Assembly (NCBI RefSeq): GCF_001894765.1
Contig: NZ_BCWV01000002.1
Location: forward strand, 248,001 to 312,000
Source of the DNA: Rhodococcoides corynebacterioides NBRC 14404
Lineage (GTDB): Bacteria; Actinomycetota; Actinomycetes; Mycobacteriales; Mycobacteriaceae
Reading direction: 5' to 3'
DNA: 64,000 nucleotides
A program made the position numbers and the translations under genes. Below the pieces are notes generated by a model. That model had not been told where the DNA came from, searched no databases, and was given only the letters and a program-made list of their open reading frames with translations. Numbering within the stretch: position 1 is the stretch's first letter; each line of letters begins with the position of its first letter. Below, piece by piece: positions 52,356-61,085 of this stretch.

Positions 52356-53699
52356 ATGAGCACTACGCCCACCGTCCTGTGGTTCCGACGCGACCTCCGA
52401 CTGGGCGATCACCCGGCTCTCGCGCACGCCGCGGGGGCCGGTGGCGACGTCCTGGCGCTGTTCGTGCTCGACCCGGCGCTGCTGGATCCCGCCGGCGCGG
52501 CGCGACGCGACGTGCTCTTCCGCGCCCTCGAGTCGCTGGACGACGCGTTGAACGGCCGGTTGCTGGTGGTGAAGGGCGACCCGGTGACGGCGGTCCCGAA
52601 GGTCGCGACGGCGGTCGGGGCCGAGGCCGTGCACGCGAGCGAGGACTTCGGACCGTACGGACGACGGCGGGACGAGCAGGTGGGGGAGAAGGTGGACCTG
52701 GTCTTCACCGGATCTCCGTACACCGTGTCGCCGGGGCGCATCACCAAGGACGACGGCGACCCCTTCAAAGTGTTCACGCCGTTCTACCGGCGGTGGCAGG
52801 AGCACGGGTGGCGGGATCCGGCGGACACGTCGGCGTCGAGCGCGTCGTGGATCGACCCCGGCGACGTCTCGGGTGGGCCTCGCCGCGTGAAGGTTCCGAG
52901 CGAGAAGCACCACGTCGACGCCGAGATCGGCGAGAAGGAAGCGCTGACGGCGTGGAAGGACTTCGTCGACGATCGGGCGAGCGGCTACGGCGACGAGCGC
53001 AACCGGCCCGATCTGGACAGCACCAGCCGCATGTCGGTCTATCTCAAGTACGGCATGATTCATCCGCGGACGTTGCTCGCGGATTTGAAAGGCAAAGCGG
53101 CCGAACCGTATCGGCGCGAGCTGTGCTTCCGCGACTTCTACGCCGACGTGCTGTACCAGCGCCCCGACAGCGCCCGCGAGAACTACGACAAGCGGTTCGA
53201 CAGGATCGAGCTGGACTCCGGCAAGCACGCCGACGAGCTGTTCGACGCCTGGTGCGAGGGACGTACCGGCTACCCGATCGTCGACGCCGGGATGCGCCAG
53301 TTGGTGTCGGAGAACTGGATGCACAACCGCGTTCGCATGATCGTCGCGTCGTTCCTGGTCAAGGACCTGCACCTGCCGTGGTGGCGGGGGGCGCGGTTCT
53401 TCCTCCAGCACCTCATGGACGGCGACATCGCGAGCAATCAGCACGGGTGGCAGTGGACGGCGGGCACGGGCACCGACGCCTCGCCGTACTTCCGCGTGTT
53501 CAACCCCACCACGCAGGGGGAGAAGTTCGACCCGCAGGGTGATTACGTGCGCCGCTGGGTGCCGGAACTGCGCGGCGTCGAGGGCAAGGCGGTCCACGCC
53601 CTGAAGGACGGGCGTCCGGAGGACTACCCGGAGCCGATCGTCGACCACAAGCACGAGCGCGAGGAGGCGCTGCGGCGGTTCGCGGCCATCAAGGAGTAG
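52356..53699 (+). CDS. phr: Deoxyribodipyrimidine photolyase, class I
   Basis: A 447-aa DNA repair flavoprotein that reverses cyclobutane pyrimidine dimers with blue light. The N-terminal photolyase/antenna domain starts PTVLWFRRDLRLGDHPAL; the FAD-binding half has the lesion-binding WCEGRTGYPIVDAGMRQL, NWMHNRVRMIVASFL and HGWQWTAGTGTDASPYFR. ATG at 52356. A strong hairpin follows its stop. No SOS box is seen upstream. Confidence 0.95.
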   Translation: MSTTPTVLWFRRDLRLGDHPALAHAAGAGGDVLALFVLDPALLDPAGAARRDVLFRALESLDDALNGRLLVVKGDPVTAVPKVATAVGAEAVHASEDFGPYGRRRDEQVGEKVDLVFTGSPYTVSPGRITKDDGDPFKVFTPFYRRWQEHGWRDPADTSASSASWIDPGDVSGGPRRVKVPSEKHHVDAEIGEKEALTAWKDFVDDRASGYGDERNRPDLDSTSRMSVYLKYGMIHPRTLLADLKGKAAEPYRRELCFRDFYADVLYQRPDSARENYDKRFDRIELDSGKHADELFDAWCEGRTGYPIVDAGMRQLVSENWMHNRVRMIVASFLVKDLHLPWWRGARFFLQHLMDGDIASNQHGWQWTAGTGTDASPYFRVFNPTTQGEKFDPQGDYVRRWVPELRGVEGKAVHALKDGRPEDYPEPIVDHKHEREEALRRFAAIKE

Positions 53700-53709
53700 G
53701 GGCCGATCG

Positions 53710-53746
53710 GGTGCAGTAGTCCACGCTGGGCGTGGACTACTGCACC
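53710..53746. terminator. Terminator between photolyase and prpE
   Basis: GGTGCAGTAGTCCACGC (53710-53726) and GCGTGGACTACTGCACC (53730-53746) form a perfect 17-bp stem with the 3-nt loop TGG, in the 51-bp gap between convergent genes. No T-run. Confidence 0.85.
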
Positions 53747-53750
53747 GAAC

Positions 53751-55640
53751 TCACACCCGCCCGCGGAACGCCTCGGCCAGAGCGTCGAGCACGGAGGCGT
53801 CCTCGATGGTCGACGGCACCACCACCTCCGCGCCGTCGGCCATCTGCCGCATGGTCTTGCGCAGGATCTTCCCCGAGCGCGTCTTCGGCAGGGCGGCGAC
53901 GACCGTGACGTCCTTGAACGAGGCGACGGCGCCGATGTCCGCGCGGACGGCCGCGATCAGGTCGGCCCGCAACTGCTCCTCCGTGATGTCGGCACCCGCC
54001 TTGAGCACCACGTACGCCGACGGCTTCTGGCCTTTGGTCTCGTCGTGCACGCCGATCACCGCGCACTCCGCGACGGCCGGATGCGTGGCGACGACGGCTT
54101 CGATACTGCCCGTGGACAATCGGTGCCCGGCCACGTTGATGACGTCGTCGGTGCGGCCGAGGACGGTCAGGTACCCGTCCTCGTCGATCAGGCCGGAATC
54201 ACCGGTGAGGTAGTACCCGTCGAACGCCGAGAGGTACGACTCGACGTAGCGCGTCTCGTCGTTCCACAGCCCGGTGAGCGTGCCGGGCGGCAGGGGAAGT
54301 TCGACCACGATGGACCCCTCGGTCCCGGCGGGCACGGGGCCACCCGAGGCGTCGACCACGGCGACCCGGAAGCCCGGCACCGGGACGGTGGGGGAGCCGG
54401 CTTTGATCGGCATGGGTTCCAGGCCAAGCAGATTGGCGCAGATGGGCCACCCGGTCTCGGTCTGCCACCAGTGATCGACGACGGGTCGGTCCAGCACCCG
54501 CGACGCCCACGCGAAGGTGTCCGGGTCGAGGCGCTCGCCGGCGACGAAGAGGGCGTCGAGCTCGCTGGTGTCGTAGGACGCGAGCAACGCGGCATCGGGG
54601 TCGACCTTGCGGATCGCGCGCAGCGCGGTCGGAGCCGTGAACAGCACGCGCACATCGTGATCGGCGATCACCCGCCAGAACGCGCCCGCATCGGGAGTGC
54701 CGACGGGCTTGCCCTCGTACAGCACCGTCGTGGCGCCGGCGAACAACGGACCGTAGACGATGTAGCTGTGGCCGACGACCCACCCGACGTCGCTCGCGGT
54801 CCACATGACCTGCCCCGGGCCGATGTCGTAGATCGCCCGCATCGACCACGTCAGGGCCACGGCGTGACCACCGTTGTCCCGCACGACGCCCTTCGGCTTG
54901 CCCGTGGTGCCGGAGGTGTAGAGCACGTAGAGCGGATCGGTGGCCGCCACGGAGACCGGATCGGCGGGCGACGCAGCGGCCAGGGCGTCGTCGAAGTCCA
55001 CCCAGTCGGCCGGCACCTCGGCGGGAATCTCGGTGCGACGCTTGACGATCACCGCCGACGGCGAGGCCGTGGACAGTGCCAGCGCGGTGCGGACGGGCTC
55101 GACGTAGTCGACGGTGCGGCCCGGTTCGAGACCGCCGGTGGCGGTGACGACGGCGACCGGGGCGGCGTCGTCGAGACGGGCGGCGAGTTCCTTGGCGGCG
55201 AATCCGCCGAAGACCACGGAGTGCACGGCGCCGAGGCGCGCGCAGGCCAGCATCGCGATCACCGCCTCCGGAATCATCGGCAGGTAGATGACCACGCGGT
55301 CGCCGGTGCCCACCCCGTGCTCGCGCAGCACCCCGGCGAAGCGAGCGACGAGGTCCAGCAACTCGGCGTAGGTGTACGACGCCCGGGTGCCGGTCATCGC
55401 CGAATCGTGGATGAGGGCGACGCGGTCACCGGCCCCGCTGGCGACGTGGCGATCCAGGGCGTTGACGCAGGTGTTCAGCTCGCCGTCCGGGAACCAGCGG
55501 TAGAAGGGCGGCCTCGACGAATCCAGGGCGCGGGTGGGCGGAACGGTCCAGTCGACGGCCCGCGCGGCGTCCAGCCAGAACGCGTCCGGATCGGTGGCGG
55601 CGGCGTCGTACGCCCGGCGGTAGGCACCCGATTCGGTCAT
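53751..55640 (-). CDS. prpE: Propionyl-CoA synthetase (acyl-CoA synthetase)
   Basis: A 629-aa adenylate-forming enzyme of the acetyl/propionyl-CoA synthetase family. The ACAS N-terminal region (ATDPDAFWLDAARAVDW) precedes the P-loop VLYTSGTTGKPKGVVRD and SDVGWVVGHSYIVYGPLFA, HWWQTETGWPIC, and the C-terminal PKTRSGKILRKTMR with the catalytic Lys. Length and motifs fit PrpE better than Acs (about 650 aa). The ATG at 55640 is used; the frame extends upstream as noise. Divergent from the PaaX-family gene. Confidence 0.9.
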   Translation of the reverse strand: MTESGAYRRAYDAAATDPDAFWLDAARAVDWTVPPTRALDSSRPPFYRWFPDGELNTCVNALDRHVASGAGDRVALIHDSAMTGTRASYTYAELLDLVARFAGVLREHGVGTGDRVVIYLPMIPEAVIAMLACARLGAVHSVVFGGFAAKELAARLDDAAPVAVVTATGGLEPGRTVDYVEPVRTALALSTASPSAVIVKRRTEIPAEVPADWVDFDDALAAASPADPVSVAATDPLYVLYTSGTTGKPKGVVRDNGGHAVALTWSMRAIYDIGPGQVMWTASDVGWVVGHSYIVYGPLFAGATTVLYEGKPVGTPDAGAFWRVIADHDVRVLFTAPTALRAIRKVDPDAALLASYDTSELDALFVAGERLDPDTFAWASRVLDRPVVDHWWQTETGWPICANLLGLEPMPIKAGSPTVPVPGFRVAVVDASGGPVPAGTEGSIVVELPLPPGTLTGLWNDETRYVESYLSAFDGYYLTGDSGLIDEDGYLTVLGRTDDVINVAGHRLSTGSIEAVVATHPAVAECAVIGVHDETKGQKPSAYVVLKAGADITEEQLRADLIAAVRADIGAVASFKDVTVVAALPKTRSGKILRKTMRQMADGAEVVVPSTIEDASVLDALAEAFRGRV

Positions 55641-55685
55641 GACTCCGACTGTAAACGCCGTGGGAGCGCGTGGTTCGATGTTCGG

Positions 55686-56600
55686 ATGACCGGTGTCGGA
55701 GAGAGCGCAGCGGGGGCCGAGTTCGCCGCCGCCGACGATCTCGCCGTCGACCTCGCCACCGACACCGATGCTGCCGACGGCACCCCGGAGGGGGCGCCCC
55801 CGCGGTCGCTCATCGTCACCGTGTTCGGCCTCTATGTCCGCGAGTTCGGCGGCTGGGTGGGTGTCGGCACGCTGATCCGGTTGCTCGAGCCTCTCGGGGT
55901 CGACGCCCAAGCGGTTCGCTCGGCGGTCTCCCGTCTGAAGCGACGCGGCATTCTGGTGGCGGAGAAGCGGGGCACCACCGCCGGCTACGCGCTGTCGGAC
56001 GTCGCACGCGAAATCCTCGCCCTCGGTGATCGCCGGATCTTCTCGCCGCCCCCCGAGACGGGGGAGGAGTGGGTGATGGTGGTGTTCTCGGTGCCCGAGA
56101 GCGAACGCAAGAACCGACACGCACTCCGAACCCGGCTGTCCGGCATGGGTTTCGGCAACGTCACGTCGGGGGTGTGGATCGCCCCCGTCCACCTGGCCGA
56201 GGATTGCCGCCTCGTCCTCGCGCGGGCGGGGCTCGACAGCTACGCCGACGTCTTCACCGGCGGCAGTCTGCTGTCCGGTGAGGCCGCCGACCGCGTCGGG
56301 CAGTGGTGGAACCTCGACGAGCTCGCGTCGTCGTACGAGCGGTTCGTCGTGCGCGTCGAGCCGCTGGTCGATCGGTGGCGGGCGGCGGATCCGTCGGCCG
56401 ATCCCGCCGGGGCCTTCGCCGACTACGTCCGCGTGCTCACCGCGTGGCGACGACTGCCCTATCGCGACCCGGGCCTGCCCGCGAGTCTGCTGCCCGAGTC
56501 GTGGCCGGGGGTCGCGGCGCGCGATCTCTTCGGCGCGGTCCGGGAACTGCTGGAGAAGCCGGCGCATGCCTACGTGGACGAGGCTCCGACACCGCGCTGA
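55686..56600 (+). CDS. PaaX-family transcriptional regulator
   Basis: A 304-aa regulator. After an acidic 40-aa N-terminal extension comes the PaaX winged helix (SLIVTVFGLYVREFGGWV, then VRSAVSRLKRRGILV), then the middle domain EEWVMVVFSVPESERKNRHALR and the C-terminal YRDPGLPASLLPESWPG. PaaX proteins sense aryl- or acyl-CoA ligands, e.g. phenylacetyl-CoA. Its neighbour prpE is divergent with 45 bp between starts, suggesting control of the CoA ligase. Confidence 0.93.
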   Translation: MTGVGESAAGAEFAAADDLAVDLATDTDAADGTPEGAPPRSLIVTVFGLYVREFGGWVGVGTLIRLLEPLGVDAQAVRSAVSRLKRRGILVAEKRGTTAGYALSDVAREILALGDRRIFSPPPETGEEWVMVVFSVPESERKNRHALRTRLSGMGFGNVTSGVWIAPVHLAEDCRLVLARAGLDSYADVFTGGSLLSGEAADRVGQWWNLDELASSYERFVVRVEPLVDRWRAADPSADPAGAFADYVRVLTAWRRLPYRDPGLPASLLPESWPGVAARDLFGAVRELLEKPAHAYVDEAPTPR

Positions 56601-56749
56601 ACCGGTGATTTGCCGTCGGCGGATGCGGGGTGGGTCACTGCGTGCCGTGTTCGACAGAAGCTCGTGTTTCCGTTGCTTGATTCGACACAGGGGTCGTTGG
56701 CACACCGCCGTAGGTGCAGGACGGTACGTCAGGTCCGGGAGACGTCCGA

Positions 56750-57328
56750 CTACCCGAGCAGCGGCGGCGCCTGCCCCTTGATGCGTCGGCGCGGCAGTAG
56801 GCGTTCACCCGTCGGCCAGATCTCGACCAGGTACCGCTCGCGGGTGTAGTCGTCGTCCTCGGACCTACTACGCCCGAGGGCAAGGTGTCGGCCCCGCTCG
56901 TATGCTAGTACGCCGTAGTTGCCGGCGCCGTCGGCGGTCAGCGTGTCCGTGAACGCGCCCCGCGCACCCACAACGGGAACGAACTCGCCGGAGGCAATGC
57001 GTGTGGACTCACTCAGCGCCCTGAAACCAAGCTCCTCGACGGTGTCCCATTCCTCGGTGTCCACGGTGGCCGGGGGCGTGTCCGAGACGCGGAATGTCAC
57101 GTGCACCATTCCCCGGAACACACCTGTTGTGATTGCGACAATGCCGGGCGCAGCTGTCAACAGGTCGTGGCCCTCGGGTGGGTCCGGCGGTGGAAGGTAG
57201 TCCTCGACATCCTCCACCGGTGCTCCTTCTGGTTGGTCGGTGCCGGCTGACGGGTCATCGATCAGGCAGAAGGATCGAAACTCGACCATCAACCAGTCGC
57301 CGACCTCGAGTACGACGTTCCCGGTCAT
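56750..57328 (-). CDS. Hypothetical protein, 192 aa
   Basis: A 192-aa acidic protein of unknown function. ATG at 57328 has GAGAGG upstream. Notable are a Pro-rich EDYLPPPDPPEGHD stretch and RYLVEIWPTGERLLPRRRIKG near the end. No signal peptide, no membrane helix. It lies 23 bp after the lipoprotein gene in the same direction, so they are probably co-transcribed. An immunity-type role is conceivable but not supported. Codon use and base composition are less G/C-rich than those of neighbours. Confidence 0.7.
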   Translation of the reverse strand: MTGNVVLEVGDWLMVEFRSFCLIDDPSAGTDQPEGAPVEDVEDYLPPPDPPEGHDLLTAAPGIVAITTGVFRGMVHVTFRVSDTPPATVDTEEWDTVEELGFRALSESTRIASGEFVPVVGARGAFTDTLTADGAGNYGVLAYERGRHLALGRSRSEDDDYTRERYLVEIWPTGERLLPRRRIKGQAPPLLG

Positions 57329-57351
57329 GGCCGGCCTCTCCTCTACGCAGC

Positions 57352-58266
57352 TCACCGAGCGAAGTATGGGGTGGCGACCTCGACGTCGCCGCTGCTGCAT
57401 GTCTGCCCATACCCCTTCTCGGCAGCTTCCGCGGCAGATCGCGTAGCGCACGTCCACCCGTCGAACTGTCGGATGTTGGACCGACCGAACTCATCTGTCC
57501 GAGGCAGTCCGTTGTAGCGGTCGATGACCGCATAGGCGTCGGTGCACGAGATCGAACCCTTGCGGACCTCGACCACCGGCTGACGTCCGGTTGCGGCCCC
57601 GCAGACCGTGCCGGGCCGTACCGAACCGGTCCCGTCCGTGTAGACGCCGTCCGTCCCACCGGACGCGTTCGATGGCGGCGGGTCGTCGACACTCGTCGTC
57701 TCGACAACCGGCGGCTTCGACGTCGGCCCCGACGTTCGTAGTTCACCGTCGATGAAGGAGAACCCGGCGACCGAGTTGGCGCATTCGACGCCGCCGTCCA
57801 CCGCTGTGCAAACGACACCATCGACACTCACCCGAGAATTCACCGGTAGCAGCGGAGCACCGGGCGGGCCACCTTCACTGACGAGCGGATAGAAGCCGTC
57901 GGGTGCCAACACGATCGCGTTCGGTGGTCCGTCGAATACCGACCCCTGCACCGGTGCGGCCGATGTGCCGTCGGGCCACGCCACCGAGCACTCCACGTTC
58001 GTGCCGGCAGAGGGATAGATGACGCATTCCCGTAGCGGAGTCCCGTCCAGCGCGAAGCGGTAGCGGTCGGCGCCGTACTCGTAGTTTGCGGGGTCGAGGT
58101 CGACGACCGCAGGCGTGCTCGTGGAGCTGACCGCCGACGACGGCGTGGAAACCGTCGGTGCTCTGCTGGCCACCGACTCGGCTTTCGTCGGGCCGTCACC
58201 ACATGCAGCGACGAGGCCGACCATGGCGGCGGCAAGAGCCAGGCCCACTGAGTACGGCTTCGTCAT
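57352..58266 (-). CDS. Putative lipoprotein, 304 aa
   Basis: A 304-aa secreted protein. The N-terminus has a signal peptide with lipobox LVAAC near residue 22, then a Ser/Thr/Pro-rich spacer, two Cys-containing beta-rich regions, and a C-terminal domain with paired cysteines (TVCGAATG ... SISCTDAY ... GWTCATRS ... GQTCSSG), a layout common in actinobacterial surface lipoproteins. Function unknown. Followed by the 192-aa hypothetical gene. Confidence 0.78.
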   Translation of the reverse strand: MTKPYSVGLALAAAMVGLVAACGDGPTKAESVASRAPTVSTPSSAVSSTSTPAVVDLDPANYEYGADRYRFALDGTPLRECVIYPSAGTNVECSVAWPDGTSAAPVQGSVFDGPPNAIVLAPDGFYPLVSEGGPPGAPLLPVNSRVSVDGVVCTAVDGGVECANSVAGFSFIDGELRTSGPTSKPPVVETTSVDDPPPSNASGGTDGVYTDGTGSVRPGTVCGAATGRQPVVEVRKGSISCTDAYAVIDRYNGLPRTDEFGRSNIRQFDGWTCATRSAAEAAEKGYGQTCSSGDVEVATPYFAR

Positions 58267-58426
58267 ATCGCAGAGTCAACCATCGAGGTCCGACATTTGC
58301 AGACCGGCAAGTTTGGTGGCCCCTGCCGACCCGTTCCGAGGTGGTCGACGGTGAGCCCCGAGCACGCCGAAGGTCGTGACCACCCCCCCTTCGTGCCGCC
58401 CTCACGGACCCCCAAGGTGCCGAGTG

Positions 58427-58846
58427 TCAGCTGGTCGGCCGCTGCAGCCGCTCGTCGGGGATGACGGCGGTGCCCATGATCTCGATCAGGGCCTCGGGCT
58501 GCCACAGTCCGGTGGTGCCGATGCCCGCCATGGCGGGGTAGACGGGGCCGGCGAGCTCGCGCCACACGCGTCCGATCTCCCGGCCGTGTGCTTGGTAGTC
58601 GGGGATGTCGGTGAGGAAGATCGTGATGCTGACGAGGTCCTCGGGCTGTCCGCCCGCCTCGGCGAGGGTGGTGAGGACGTTGCCGAACGCCTGCCGGAAC
58701 TGCTCGACGATGCCGCCGGGGACGATGCGCATGTCCTTGTCCAGCGCCGTCTGTCCGCCCAGGTAGAGGGTGTTGCCGGCGAGGGTGCCGTGCGAGTAGC
58801 CGCTGGGGGTGGGGAGCGCGGCGGGGTTCACGGGCAGGTGCGTCAT
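58427..58846 (-). CDS. RidA/YjgF-family protein
   Basis: A 139-aa RidA-like enamine/imine deaminase: residues GYSHGTLAGNTLYLGGQTAL, the EQFRQAFGNVLTTLAEAGG helix and the C-terminal EALIEIMGTAVIP with the family's Glu. The usual substrate-binding Arg (R105 in E. coli RidA) is not evident at the aligned place. The ATG at 58846 is used rather than the upstream frame. Divergent from the FAH operon; in this setting it could act on an amino-aryl ring-cleavage product. Confidence 0.88.
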   Translation of the reverse strand: MTHLPVNPAALPTPSGYSHGTLAGNTLYLGGQTALDKDMRIVPGGIVEQFRQAFGNVLTTLAEAGGQPEDLVSITIFLTDIPDYQAHGREIGRVWRELAGPVYPAMAGIGTTGLWQPEALIEIMGTAVIPDERLQRPTS

Positions 58847-58904
58847 GACGGTCCTTCGTCTCGGTGGGTGCCTACGGATCGAGCCTAACCGATCTATTGC
58901 GTAC

Positions 58905-58921
58905 TTGCGACGGTCGTGCAA
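58905..58921. promoter_or_regulatory. Imperfect palindrome in the ridA/FAH gap
   Basis: TTGCGACGGTCGTGCAA, a TTGC...GCAA inverted repeat with one bulged base, 46 bp before the FAH start. Possible operator for the catabolic operon. Symmetry only. Confidence 0.35.
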
Positions 58922-58966
58922 AACTCGCTACATGAACCGCCGCGACCCCACCGAACGGGAGACGCC

Positions 58967-59656
58967 ATGACGCTGCCGGTACCGACACCCGCCAAGGTGA
59001 TCTGCTGCGGACTGAACTACGGCGACCACATCGCCGAGACCGGGCGCGACCGGCCGCAGTACCCCACCCTGTTCGCGAAGTTCGCCGACACGCTGATCGG
59101 CCCGACGGACGACATCGTCGTGCCGGACGACGTGCTGGTGGACTGGGAGGCCGAGCTCGCCGTGGTGGTGGGTCGACCGATCCGGCACGCGTCTCGCACC
59201 GAGGCCGAGGCCGCGATCCTGGGATACACCGTGGCCAACGACATCTCGATGCGCGACTGGCAGCGCCGCACCCTGCAGTGGTTCCAGGGCAAGGCGTGGG
59301 ATGCGACGACGCCGGTCGGGCCCGTCGTCGCCACTCCCGACGAGGTCGATCCGGCCGCCGGCCTGACCATCACCTGCCGGGTCAACGACGAGGAGGTGCA
59401 ACGGGATTCGACGAAGACCCTCGTGTTCGACAGTGCCGACCTCCTGTCGTACGTCTCGACCTTCACCACGCTGCGGCCGGGGGACCTGATCCTCACCGGG
59501 ACACCGGGCGGCGTGGGCATGTCCCGCGATCCGGCCCGCTACCTCGCCGACGGCGACGTCCTCGAGACGGAGATCGAGGGCATCGGCCTGCTGCGCAACG
59601 TCGTTCGCACCATCACCACCCCGAAGAACCTGCCGACAGAAGGAGATCAGTCATGA
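58967..59656 (+). CDS. Fumarylacetoacetate hydrolase (FAH) family protein
   Basis: A 229-aa FAH-fold hydrolase/decarboxylase. Metal-ligand regions are visible: VDWEAELAVVVGR (E-x-E), NDISMRDWQ and TGTPGGVGMSR. Small FAH-family members include fumarylpyruvate hydrolase, 4-oxalocrotonate decarboxylase and OPET decarboxylase, all from aromatic-ring degradation. ATG at 58967. First gene of a run of five in which each following gene overlaps the previous one by 4 bp (ATGA or GTGA). Confidence 0.9.
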   Translation: MTLPVPTPAKVICCGLNYGDHIAETGRDRPQYPTLFAKFADTLIGPTDDIVVPDDVLVDWEAELAVVVGRPIRHASRTEAEAAILGYTVANDISMRDWQRRTLQWFQGKAWDATTPVGPVVATPDEVDPAAGLTITCRVNDEEVQRDSTKTLVFDSADLLSYVSTFTTLRPGDLILTGTPGGVGMSRDPARYLADGDVLETEIEGIGLLRNVVRTITTPKNLPTEGDQS

Positions 59657-60135
59657 CCGCACAGACCGAGTACGTCCTCGAGGGCGACAACTCGCAGTAC
59701 GCGAGCGAGGGCGGACGCGTGATCCCCGTGGTCACCCGCGCCGGTGAGGAGGACGGCCGCACCGGTCAGACCGAGGGCGCGACGCGCGTCTCCGGCGTCG
59801 GACCGCAGCACACCCCCGCCACCAAGATCTGGTACGGCAAGGTCAGCAACGAGCCGGGCTACCGTTCCCTCGCCCATCACCACGGTGAGGCCGAGACCGG
59901 CGGCTACGTCCTCTCCGGCCGCGCCCGCATCTACTTCGGCGAGGACTACCAGGACTACATCGACATGGACGAGGGCGACTGGGTCTTCGTGCCACCGTTC
60001 ATGCCCCACATCGAGTGCAACCTCTCGCGCACCGAGCCGCTGCACTGGCTCACCACTCGCACCCCCGACAACATCGTGGTGAACCTTCCCGCGGTCGCCG
60101 ACGAGTCGCTGCCGGACTGGCTGGACCGGCCGTGA
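59653..60135 (+). CDS. Cupin domain protein of the aryl-CoA cluster
   Basis: A 160-aa single-cupin protein: SLAHHHGEAETGGYVLSGRARIYF holds the metal-binding HxH...E motif and WVFVPPFMPHIECN the second His. Too short for gentisate 1,2-dioxygenase (about 350 aa), so its role is unknown; it may be a metal-dependent accessory or dioxygenase-like enzyme. ATG at 59653 overlaps the FAH stop by 4 bp. Confidence 0.88.
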   Translation: MTAQTEYVLEGDNSQYASEGGRVIPVVTRAGEEDGRTGQTEGATRVSGVGPQHTPATKIWYGKVSNEPGYRSLAHHHGEAETGGYVLSGRARIYFGEDYQDYIDMDEGDWVFVPPFMPHIECNLSRTEPLHWLTTRTPDNIVVNLPAVADESLPDWLDRP

Positions 60136-61085
60136 CCACCGTGGATGGCCCGCCCGTGACCCCGACCTCCGCCGTCGTCACCGACGCGATCACCCTGACG
60201 CCGGCGGACCCGGTCGCGGCGGATCTGGCCTTCACCGCGGTGACGCAGCCGTGCCCCTGGCCCAAGGCGTACGGCGGGGACATGGTGGCCGCGGCGGCCG
60301 CCGCCGCGATGCGGTCGGTCACGGACGGCAAGACCGTGCACTCCATGCACTCGTACTTCCTGCGCCCGGTCGACATCGGCGCTCCGGTGCACTACGACGT
60401 CGAGATCGTCCGCGACGGACGACGATTCGCGACGCGTCAGGTGCGCGCGCTGCAGAACGGCAAGACGGCGTACCTGGCGCTGACCTCGTTCGCGGCCGGC
60501 GGCGAGAGCGGGTCGACGGCGAGCGTCGCCCCCGCGGACCTCCCGGCACCCGACGAGCTCCCGTCGTCCGCGCAGTATCTCGCGGACCGCCCCGTGACCG
60601 ACGACGCGACGATGACCGAGGTGAGCAAGCAGTACTGGAGCGCCGGGCGCGGCGTCGACATGCGTCACGTCCCCGGGCCGATCTACCTCGACGTCGAGGG
60701 GGGCCGAGACCCGCAGCAGGCGTTGTGGATCCGCCCGTTCGACGCCCTGCGTCCGGTGTCGGGACTGACCGACGCGCAGCGTGATCTGGCCGCTCTCGCC
60801 TATGCCTGCGACTACACGATTCTCGAGCCGGTCCTGCGCGCCCTGGGTCACCCGTGGGCCGAACCGGGCCTGGTCACCGCGAGCCTGGACCACGCCATGT
60901 GGTTCCACCGTGCTCCCGCCCCCGGTGTCCTGGACGGGTGGCTGCTCTACACCCAGGAGGCCCTGTCCGCCGACGCCGGTCGCGGTGTGGGACTGGGCCG
61001 ATTCTTCACTCCCGACGGAATTCACCTGGCCACCGTCGTCCAGGAAGGCATGATCGACCCGACTCGACAAGGAGCCGTGACATGA
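60132..61085 (+). CDS. Acyl-CoA thioesterase II (TesB-like)
   Basis: A 317-aa double-hotdog thioesterase: N-terminal QPCPWPKAYGGDMVAAAAAA, the SMHSYFLRPVD motif, and the C-terminal YACDYTILEPVLRALG and SLDHAMWFHR with a catalytic Asp/His environment. GTG at 60132 overlaps the cupin stop. In this cluster a hydrolase that frees an aryl acid such as gentisate from its CoA ester would fit, but fatty-acyl-CoA activity cannot be excluded. Confidence 0.9.
   Translation: MTTVDGPPVTPTSAVVTDAITLTPADPVAADLAFTAVTQPCPWPKAYGGDMVAAAAAAAMRSVTDGKTVHSMHSYFLRPVDIGAPVHYDVEIVRDGRRFATRQVRALQNGKTAYLALTSFAAGGESGSTASVAPADLPAPDELPSSAQYLADRPVTDDATMTEVSKQYWSAGRGVDMRHVPGPIYLDVEGGRDPQQALWIRPFDALRPVSGLTDAQRDLAALAYACDYTILEPVLRALGHPWAEPGLVTASLDHAMWFHRAPAPGVLDGWLLYTQEALSADAGRGVGLGRFFTPDGIHLATVVQEGMIDPTRQGAVT

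Noticed and set aside
59653..60135. Cupin as gentisate 1,2-dioxygenase
   Set aside because: At 160 aa with a single cupin fold it is less than half the length of that enzyme.
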